Assembly: GCA_934466515.1 (NCBI GenBank)
Contig: CAKSLH010000004.1
Coordinates: 62,001 to 126,000, forward strand
Reading direction: 5' to 3'
From: an uncultured Eubacteriales bacterium
GTDB taxonomy: Bacteria; Bacillota; Clostridia; Oscillospirales; Acutalibacteraceae
DNA length: 64,000 bases
A model generated the notes under the pieces. That model had not been told where the DNA came from and did no database searches. It saw only the letters and a list, made by a program, of their open reading frames with translations. Positions 58,644-64,000 of the stretch are shown here, in pieces (the stretch's first letter is position 1; every line of letters begins with the position of its first letter). Position numbers and translations under genes: made by a program.

Positions 58644-59930
58644 TTGGAAAAATTTGTAATTAAAGGCGGTAAGCCGTTAAAGGGAAGCGTGCGCATAAGC
58701 GGTGCGAAAAATGCTGCGGTAGCAATACTGCCGGCTGTTCTGCTTGCGGACGGACCCTGTATAATAGAAAATCTTCCTCAGATTTCCGATGTCACTACTC
58801 TGCTTATGACATTAAGGTCTTTAGGAGCCGATGTTAAGCTTAAAAACAGCTCAACGGTCGAAATTGACCCAAGACCTGTTAAATCATATATTGTAACAAA
58901 AGAAATGGCTCAGGGCATGAGAGCTTCAAGCTATTTTTTGGGTGCTCTTTTAGGAAGAATGCACCATGCGAGGGTCGCTCCCCCCGGGGGCTGCGATTTC
59001 GGCGTAAGACCGATTGACCAGCACATAAAAGGCTTTGAGGCCTTAGGAGCTAAGGTTACTATAGAAAAGGGCATGGTGGACGCTAGGGCTTCAAGACTTT
59101 CGGGAAGCTCTGTATACTTGGATGTCGTTTCTGTAGGAGCTACTATAAATATAATGCTCGCCGCCGTAAAGGTCAGCGGACTTACGGTTATTGAAAATGC
59201 CGCGAGAGAGCCTCATATTGTCGACCTTGCAAATTTCCTTAATTCCATGGGCGCAGACATAATGGGCGCAGGAACGGGAGTTATTAAAATCAGGGGAGTA
59301 AGCCGTCTTTGCGGAAAGACCTACAGCATTATTCCCGACCAGATAGAGGCAGGAACCTATATGGTAGCCGCTACCGCAACCAAGGGCGATGTAACGATTG
59401 AAAATGTCACTCCTAAGCACTTAGAATCCATTGCCGCTAAGCTTTCAGAGGCAGGAGCCGAAATTGAAGAGTTTGACGATTCGGTTCGCGTCAGAATGAC
59501 GGGCAGACCGAAAAGGTGCAATATAAAAACAATGCCACACCCCGGATTTCCTACAGATATGCAGCCTCAGATTTCAACGCTGTTATCTGTAGCCGACGGG
59601 ACAAGTATCATAACAGAGGGCGTTTGGGATAACCGTTTCAGATATGTCGACCAATTAACGCTTATGGGCGCCGATATTCAGGTTGACGGAAAGGTAGCCG
59701 TCATTTCAGGTGTTAAATTCCTTAATCCGGCACCTGTAAGAGCTGTCGATTTAAGAGCCGGAGCGGCTATGATAATTGCAGGTCTTATGGCTAACGGAAC
59801 AACCGAAATAAGCGATATCTGCTATATTGACAGAGGCTATGAAAATATTGCTCAGAAGCTCTCGGCTCTCGGAGCGGATATAAAAAGGGTTGAAACCGAC
59901 CCTGTTCAAAGAGCGCTTAAAAACGCATAG
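58644..59930 (+). CDS. murA: UDP-N-acetylglucosamine 1-carboxyvinyltransferase MurA
   Basis: 428 residues from a TTG at 58644; ggag 10 nt upstream supports it over an in-frame GTG at 58623. EPSP-synthase fold with SGAKNAAVAILPA, the catalytic Cys117 in PPGGCDFGVRPID, and the C-terminal RAVDLRAGAAMIIAGL motif. First committed step of peptidoglycan synthesis, target of fosfomycin; the Cys is retained, so sensitivity is expected. The residue after the Cys is Asp where Ala is usual. Confidence 0.96.
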   Translation: MEKFVIKGGKPLKGSVRISGAKNAAVAILPAVLLADGPCIIENLPQISDVTTLLMTLRSLGADVKLKNSSTVEIDPRPVKSYIVTKEMAQGMRASSYFLGALLGRMHHARVAPPGGCDFGVRPIDQHIKGFEALGAKVTIEKGMVDARASRLSGSSVYLDVVSVGATINIMLAAVKVSGLTVIENAAREPHIVDLANFLNSMGADIMGAGTGVIKIRGVSRLCGKTYSIIPDQIEAGTYMVAATATKGDVTIENVTPKHLESIAAKLSEAGAEIEEFDDSVRVRMTGRPKRCNIKTMPHPGFPTDMQPQISTLLSVADGTSIITEGVWDNRFRYVDQLTLMGADIQVDGKVAVISGVKFLNPAPVRAVDLRAGAAMIIAGLMANGTTEISDICYIDRGYENIAQKLSALGADIKRVETDPVQRALKNA

Positions 59931-59936
59931 AAATTA

Positions 59937-59977
59937 TAAGTGCTGTAAAAAGCTCAAAGCTTTTTTACAGCACTTTT
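59937..59977 (+). terminator. Terminator of murA
   Basis: aagtgctgtaaaaagct and agcttttttacagcactt arms with T run. Confidence 0.85.
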
Positions 59978-59993
59978 ATTACAGGAGAAGAAA

Positions 59994-60782
59994 ATGGCAA
60001 GAATTTGTCCGCTTTTCAGCGGTTCATCGGGGAATTCAACTTATATAGGCGGTGCTTCGGGCGGAATTTTGATTGACGCAGGCATGTCCTTTAAAATGAT
60101 AAAGGAAGCGCTTTTAAAATCGGGCGCGGATATTGAAAATATCAAGGCTGTTGCCGTAACCCATGAGCATTCCGACCATATAAAGGGCTTAAAGGTTTTG
60201 CTTAAGCAAACAAAAATTCCCGTTATAGCCTCCGAAGAAACCTTAAAGGCATTAGAAAGCGCGCAGGTAATTCCCGAAAATACCGAGGAAATCGTCGCTG
60301 ATGAAGAAGCGCTTGAAATCGGAGACTTTATAATTACGAGATTTGCCACAAGTCATGACTGCGAGGGTTCAAGCGGCTACAGCATAAATCTTTCGGGAAA
60401 TAAAAAAATAACGGTTTGCACCGACCTCGGTTTCGTTTCGGACGGGGTAAGACATGCTCTTAAAAAAAGCGATATTGTTTTATTTGAGTCAAACCATGAT
60501 ATAGATATGTTAAAAAGAGGGCCGTATCCCCCAAAGCTTAAGCTTAGGATTTTATCCGATAAGGGTCACCTTTCAAACACCGCATGCGCCTGCGAGTTGC
60601 CCGAGCTTTTAAGCTCAGGAACGACGAGATTTATTTTAGGGCATTTAAGCAGGCACAACAATCTTCCTATGCTTGCGTTTTCAAAAGCAAAATCGGCGCT
60701 TGCCGACTGCGGAGCGGAAATTGACAGAGATTATATCCTTAAAATCGCAAAGCCTTCAGACAATGAGGTAATAACAATATGA
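59994..60782 (+). CDS. walJ: MBL-fold metallo-hydrolase WalJ/YycJ
   Basis: 262 residues after caggaga. Metallo-beta-lactamase motif THEHSDH with metal ligands His57, His59, Asp61 and His62, SSGNSTYI at the start and ILGHLSRHNN near the end, as in YycJ, a 5'-3' DNA exonuclease involved in mismatch repair. Normally in the walRKHIJ cluster; here it is with rlmH only, which fits the usual order walJ ... rlmH near oriC. Overlaps rlmH by 4 bp. Confidence 0.93.
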   Translation: MARICPLFSGSSGNSTYIGGASGGILIDAGMSFKMIKEALLKSGADIENIKAVAVTHEHSDHIKGLKVLLKQTKIPVIASEETLKALESAQVIPENTEEIVADEEALEIGDFIITRFATSHDCEGSSGYSINLSGNKKITVCTDLGFVSDGVRHALKKSDIVLFESNHDIDMLKRGPYPPKLKLRILSDKGHLSNTACACELPELLSSGTTRFILGHLSRHNNLPMLAFSKAKSALADCGAEIDRDYILKIAKPSDNEVITI

Positions 60783-61258
60783 TAAAGGTCACCGTTATAG
60801 CCGTAGGACGGCTGAAAGAGAAATTTTTTATCGGTGCCGCCGAGGAATACATAAAAAGACTTTCAAAATACTGCGAGCTTAATATTATAGAGCTTAACGA
60901 TAAACAGCCTTTAAGCGCGCCGTCGCAAAAGGAAATTGAAATCCAGCTTAAAAAAGAGGCGCAGTCTATCGCCCTTAAAATTCCAAAGAATTCGGCTGTT
61001 ATTCCGCTTTGTATTGAGGGCAAAGAGCTTTCAAGCGAGGATTTTGCCGAGAAAATCTCCGATTTTGAAAATTCGGGAAAAAATCTTTGCTTTATTATCG
61101 GCGGCTCTTGGGGACTGAGCGATGAAATCAAAAGCCTTGCCGATTTTAAGCTTTCTTTTTCAAAAATGACCTTTCCGCATAAGCTTTTCAGGGTTATGCT
61201 GCTTGAACAGATTTACAGGTCTTTTAAAATTAACGAAGGCTCGAAATACCACAAATAA
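60779..61258 (+). CDS. rlmH: 23S rRNA (pseudouridine-1915-N3) methyltransferase RlmH
   Basis: 159 residues. SPOUT fold: IKVTVIAVGRLKEKFF at the start, LCIEGKELSSEDFA, the knotted FIIGGSWGLSDEI, and the C-terminal LEQIYRSFKINEGSKYHK. Normal length. Methylates pseudouridine 1915 in helix 69. Confidence 0.97.
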   Translation: MIKVTVIAVGRLKEKFFIGAAEEYIKRLSKYCELNIIELNDKQPLSAPSQKEIEIQLKKEAQSIALKIPKNSAVIPLCIEGKELSSEDFAEKISDFENSGKNLCFIIGGSWGLSDEIKSLADFKLSFSKMTFPHKLFRVMLLEQIYRSFKINEGSKYHK

Positions 61259-61300
61259 AAAGAGGAATAAGGCTTTTTAAGCCTTGTTCCTCTTTTTATT
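61257..61300 (+). terminator. Terminator after rlmH
   Basis: aaaaagaggaataaggctt-tttt-aagccttgttcctcttttt, starting at the stop codon; the repeat R3a begins right after it. Confidence 0.9.
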
Positions 61301-61620
61301 TAGACACTAGATGTTAGATTTTAGATATTAGACCATTGTGTGCCTTGCGGCACGTATATAACCAAACCCTTCCGTCAAAGCTTCGCTTTGCCACCTCCCC
61401 TTTCGTCTAAAGGGGAAGCTTTGGACTCAGCAGAAACTAAAGTTAGGCTCCCTTCTTATTGACAAATGTCTATACAGAGGTGATTCCCCTGTTAGGGGAA
61501 ATGTCTGCGACAGCAGACAAAAGGGTTCCGTCTTCCGGAGGAAAAGCGTCGGCGCGCTTTATACGCGGCTGAGGGGTATTCGTTTAGATGCTAGACATTA
61601 GATAATGTTTGCCTGTCGGA
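61301..61620 (-). repeat. Hairpin-chain repeat, family 1, copy R3a (left flank of module 3)
   Basis: Minus orientation. Outer heptamers (tagacactagatgttagatt, 61301-61335), gtgccttgcggcac, the ccctttcgtctaaagggg hairpin, ggctcccttctta with a changed tip, a ttcccctgttaggggaa hairpin, tgtctgcgacagcagaca, and cggcgcgctttatacgcggctg. A second heptamer array at 61583-61606 runs into the 3' end of the SLOG gene. Confidence 0.85.
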
Positions 61621-62070
61621 ATAAATATTTATTACTCCTATTCCTTTTTCTTTTGCCTTTCTGACCGTATATGCCGTTCCGCCCGTGTTTTTATATTGAT
61701 AGGAAATAATTATTTTGCTTTTATCAATTATATAATCGTTTCGTTTTAGCATACAGCCGTTATAATAATTGTCAGATGTATAAATAATATCGTCAGCCTG
61801 AGCCTTTAAATTTTTATAAACCTCTTTATCGTATTCTTTCCATTTTAAATCCTGATTTTTGCAGGGAAGAATGAGGATAAGCTTTATATCATATTTTTCT
61901 TTAAGCTCTAATACCGTTTGTGCGGCTGCGGTATCAAAACCTAGCGCTCCGCCCGATAAAAATGTATTATAACCCTTTTCACAAAGACTTGAAATTTCTT
62001 TTTCAAGTCTTGTTTTTATTTCTCCCTTAATTATTCGGTGCCCTGTAAATCCGCAAATTCTTTCGTTCAT
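61591..62070 (-). CDS. SLOG-fold protein of the YpsA/DUF1273 type, module 3
   Basis: 159 residues. YpsA-like signature: ICGFTGHR at the start, FLSGGALGFDTAAAQTVL, ILPCKNQDLKWKEYDKEVY, and a late strand-helix unit with GGTAYTVRKAKEKGIGVINIY. Members bind nucleotide-like ligands; Bacillus YpsA affects cell division, but the molecular role is not known. The last about eight residues and the stop codon are encoded by the inner heptamer array of repeat R3a, so the original C-terminus was probably replaced when the repeat arrived. Divergent from an XRE gene. Confidence 0.9.
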   Translation of the reverse strand: MNERICGFTGHRIIKGEIKTRLEKEISSLCEKGYNTFLSGGALGFDTAAAQTVLELKEKYDIKLILILPCKNQDLKWKEYDKEVYKNLKAQADDIIYTSDNYYNGCMLKRNDYIIDKSKIIISYQYKNTGGTAYTVRKAKEKGIGVINIYSDRQTLSNV

Positions 62071-62201
62071 ATTTATCTCCTGAAATTATATATTTTATAT
62101 TATTGTATATAATCAAAGTAGATATGTCAATAGAAATTACTATTTTAAAAGAACAAAAATAATTTTATATATAGTAAAATTATTAAAAAGGCGGTGGCAA
62201 A

Positions 62202-62507
62202 GTGGAAAAACAGGAATTTGCAAAAAGAATAGCGCAGTTAAGAATTAACAAGGGCGTTTCTGCGCGCGATATGAGCTTATCTTTAGGTCAAAGCGCGGGA
62301 TATATAAATAATATTGAAAACGGAGTAAATCTGCCGTCTATGACGTTGTTTTTCTATATTTGCGATTATTTCGGAATAACGCCTGAAGAATTTTTTGACA
62401 GTAATGCAAAAGATCCTACAAAAATTTCTGAACTGACTCAAGCCGCCAAGCATTTAAACAGAGAACAGCTTGACCATCTTATTGCTATTGCAAAGGGTTT
62501 AAAATAA
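62202..62507 (+). CDS. XRE-family regulator, module 3
   Basis: 101 residues from GTG after aaggcggtgg. The helix-turn-helix (about 8-62) has a VSARDMSLSLGQSAGYINNIE core; DYFGITPEEFFD follows, and a C-terminal helix with HLNREQLDHLIAIAKGL may dimerise. Divergent from the YpsA-like gene with 131 AT-rich bp between; palindromic gtatataatc-like stretches there could be operators. A terminator follows. Confidence 0.88.
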   Translation: MEKQEFAKRIAQLRINKGVSARDMSLSLGQSAGYINNIENGVNLPSMTLFFYICDYFGITPEEFFDSNAKDPTKISELTQAAKHLNREQLDHLIAIAKGLK

Positions 62508-62511
62508 TAAA

Positions 62512-62549
62512 AATGTTCCCATCTGTTTTAACGGCAGATGGGAATTTTT
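62512..62549 (+). terminator. Terminator after module 3 regulator
   Basis: aatgttcccatctg-ttttaa-cggcagatgggaattttt; the arms cccatctg and cagatggg pair exactly. Confidence 0.8.
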
Positions 62550-62569
62550 ATGTTTTGTTATTGAATTAA

Positions 62570-62814
62570 AGGTGTGCCTTGCGGCACTTAATATAACCAA
62601 ACCCTTCCGTCAAAGCTTCGTTTTGCCACCTCCCCTTTCGTCTAAAGGGGAAGCTTTGGACTCAGTAGAAACTAAAGTCAGGCTCCCTTCTTATGCGCTA
62701 GCATACAGAGGTGATTCCCCTGTTAGGGGAAATGTCTGCGATAGCAGACAAAAGGGTTCCCGTCTTCCGGAGGAAAAGCGTCGGCGCGCTTTATGCGCGG
62801 CTGAGGGGTATTTT
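62570..62814 (-). repeat. Hairpin-chain repeat, family 1, copy R3b (right flank of module 3)
   Basis: Same orientation as R3a and very similar (gtgccttgcggcac, ccctttcgtctaaagggg, ttcccctgttaggggaa, cggcgcgctttatgcgcggctg), but with a different tip in the ggctccc hairpin (atgcgctagcat) and no heptamer arrays. It ends 6 bp before the stop of the HAD phosphatase gene. It covers the whole gap between 62550 and 62820. Confidence 0.87.
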
Positions 62815-62820
62815 GCCTTT

Positions 62821-63597
62821 TTATTTAACCGGAATATCGCCTACGCCGTTTAAAATAAGTCTCGGTCTGTAAGGGAAGCTTTTAACGGTTTCTACGGTCG
62901 AAACACCTGTAAGCACTAAAGCGGTATCAAGACCGCTTTCTATTCCCGCGACAATATCCGTATCCATTCTGTCACCTATCATAACCGCCTCGGAAGAGTG
63001 AACGCCGAGCATTTTAAGTCCCGTTCTCATCATCAGAGGATTGGGTTTTCCGACATAGTAAGCCGATTTGCCGGTCGTCGCCTCAATCGGAGCGACAAAG
63101 GCTCTGCAGGCAGGTGCAATTCCGTTTTCAACAGGACCGGTAATATCGCTGTTGGTTGCAATAAGCCTAGCTCCTCGGTTAACAAAATTCATAGCCTTTA
63201 AAATATGGTCATAGCAATAATCTTCCGTTTCGCCGACAACGACAAAATCGGGATCAATCTCATTTATTGTTATTCCCGCGTCATAAAGCGCATTGTAAAG
63301 ACCGTGATCCCCGATAACATAAGCGCTGCAATTCGGAGCCTGACTGTTTAAAAAGCTCGCGGTTGCAAGAGCGCTTGTATAAAAATGCTCCTCACCGACA
63401 TCAAGCCCCATTCTGAGCAGCTTTTGCCTGAGCTCTCTGGGAGAACGCTGGCTCGCATTTGTCAAAAATAAAAATTTCTTGTTTTCGAAATATAACCAAT
63501 CCACGAATTCCTTGACGCCGTCAAGCAATTTATTTCCGTGATAAATTACGCCGTCCATATCGCAGATAAACCCTTTTTTGCTTCTGAGCTCTTCCAT
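62821..63597 (-). CDS. HAD-IIA family sugar phosphatase (NagD/AraL-like)
   Basis: 258 residues after aaaggagagga. HAD motifs: FICDMDGVIYHG with nucleophile Asp13 and Asp15, LTNASQR, the C2-type cap domain in the middle, YYVGKPNP with the conserved Lys, and MIGDRMDTDIVAG. NagD/AraL relatives dephosphorylate sugar phosphates or nucleotides; the exact substrate is unknown. Monocistronic. Confidence 0.93.
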   Translation of the reverse strand: MEELRSKKGFICDMDGVIYHGNKLLDGVKEFVDWLYFENKKFLFLTNASQRSPRELRQKLLRMGLDVGEEHFYTSALATASFLNSQAPNCSAYVIGDHGLYNALYDAGITINEIDPDFVVVGETEDYCYDHILKAMNFVNRGARLIATNSDITGPVENGIAPACRAFVAPIEATTGKSAYYVGKPNPLMMRTGLKMLGVHSSEAVMIGDRMDTDIVAGIESGLDTALVLTGVSTVETVKSFPYRPRLILNGVGDIPVK

Positions 63598-63770
63598 ATT
63601 CCTCTCCTTTTTCTTTTGATAAATTCATTATAGCAAGCTTTAAGTGTCAAATAAAGTCTTTTTTTATTTTTTTACACGGATTTAACTTAAATTATGTCTT
63701 TTTTCAAAATTGGATATTGACTTTTTGTACTTTTTTATATATAATTAAAAAGCTGTTTAAAGCGATATTT

Positions 63771-63793
63771 CGAGGTGTGGCTCAGTTTGGTAG
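63771..63793 (+). pseudogene. 5' fragment of a tRNA gene
   Basis: 23 nt (cgaggtgtgg to ggtag) identical to the start of the tRNA at 63966, 195 bp upstream of it. The sequence diverges from the tRNA in the D arm. Confidence 0.85.
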
Positions 63794-63965
63794 CTTTGAG
63801 TTTGACCGCTGCCGGACGGCAGATGCAGGGAAAACGAAAAGGCGCCGCGGTCGAAATTTTTTACCGCTCCAAGGTTAAAAAAATTTCGGGCACCGCAAGA
63901 GTAAGCTGCGAGCAGCGCTCAAAGGAAGCTGTATTTAAAATTTTTACAGAAACTTAATAACATAT
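63794..63965 (+). repeat. Structured tRNA-associated element, copy B
   Basis: A nested hairpin. CTTTGAG (63794-63800) plus CGCTGC (63807-63812) pair with GCAGCG (63912-63917) plus CTCAAAG (63918-63924). Inside, GCGGT-CGAAATTTTTTA (63847-63863) pairs with TAAAAAAATTTCG (63876-63888) and ACCGC (63892-63896) around a CCGCTCCAAGG loop, followed by AAGAG. Same order as copy A near 41 kb, where the corresponding stem is GCAGT/ACTGC. The gap from 63598 to 63770 otherwise holds only AT-rich DNA. Confidence 0.65.
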
Positions 63966-64000
63966 CGAGGTGTGGCTCAGTTTGGTAGAGCGCTGCGTTC
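63966..64000 (+). tRNA. tRNA, 5' part only (cut by window end), probably tRNA-Pro
   Basis: Begins cgaggtgtggctcag and continues through the D arm (tttggtagagcg) into the anticodon stem (ctgcgttc) where the window ends. C at position 1 and a gcgttc anticodon arm are usual for tRNA-Pro, but the anticodon itself is not in view. Confidence 0.7.

Noticed and set aside
62572..62853. 93-residue frame in repeat R3b
   Set aside because: Lies almost wholly inside the hairpin repeat; similar frames appear in other copies only where chance allows, so it is not a gene.
63775..63957. 60-residue frame ahead of the last tRNA
   Set aside because: Covers the tRNA fragment and the structured element; no ribosome binding site, and base pairing explains the sequence.

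Overview
The window is bacterial chromosome from a spore-forming, Gram-positive anaerobe of the class Clostridia. Evidence: spore genes (spoIIE, spoIID, sleB, a gerA-type operon, a bofA homologue), oxygen-defence genes of anaerobes (perR, reverse rubrerythrin, rex), a sodium-pumping oxaloacetate decarboxylase operon, a class B sortase, a T-box leader, and a dockerin-bearing secreted protein. Codon use and moderate GC fit an uncultured gut or rumen member of the Oscillospirales/Ruminococcaceae type; that placement is inference.

Layout. 1-12.3 kb: secreted proteins built from beta-sandwich domains, one ending in beta-helix + dockerin + poly-serine, a small orphan peptide, and a cytoplasmic GH3 glucosidase with permuted domain order. 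12.3-14.1 kb: divergent rex and perR-rubrerythrin. 14.2-17.2 kb: an XRE repressor divergent from a three-gene operon ending in an SPKTG surface protein. 17.2-18.4 kb: repeat-flanked XRE/SLOG module 1. 18.4-21.2 kb: two noncoding RNA candidates, a DUF1292 protein, LemA and TPM-domain proteins, a lone 5S rRNA. 21.2-26.1 kb: queH, serS, a MITE-like element, class B sortase, ABC exporter. 26.1-29.5 kb: a solo repeat, then a T-box-controlled ABC importer of the TrpXYZ type. 29.5-40.2 kb: bofA, a PrsA-like lipoprotein, mfd, pth, a spore-germination receptor operon, malQ. 40.2-41.4 kb: a second repeat family and two tRNA-Ser genes with a duplicated tRNA 5' fragment. 41.4-47 kb: KtrAB potassium uptake and the oad operon. 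47-52.1 kb: mnmE-mnmG-rsmG-noc, usually close to oriC. 52.1-53.6 kb: module 2. 53.6-61.3 kb: sleB, spoIIE, spoIID, murA, walJ, rlmH. 61.3-62.8 kb: module 3. The window ends with a HAD phosphatase and a tRNA gene preceded by a structured element and a second copy of the tRNA 5' end.

The most unusual signal is a recurrent cassette. Three times, a small XRE-type regulator is divergently paired with a SLOG-fold protein, each time of a different SLOG subfamily. The pair is flanked on both sides by direct copies of one 210-320 bp repeat. The repeat is a chain of hairpins whose stems differ in sequence between copies but keep complementarity, and it is often bordered by tandem 7-bp arrays (NNTCTAA). 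One further copy stands alone without genes. This looks like a family of small mobile or exchangeable cassettes carrying nucleotide-sensing SLOG proteins under local repressors. The mobility and the function are inference.

A second recurrent structure sits at the tRNA loci. About 200 bp upstream of an intact tRNA lies a copy of that tRNA's first ~23 nt, and the spacer folds into a hairpin element whose stem shows a compensatory base change between the two loci.
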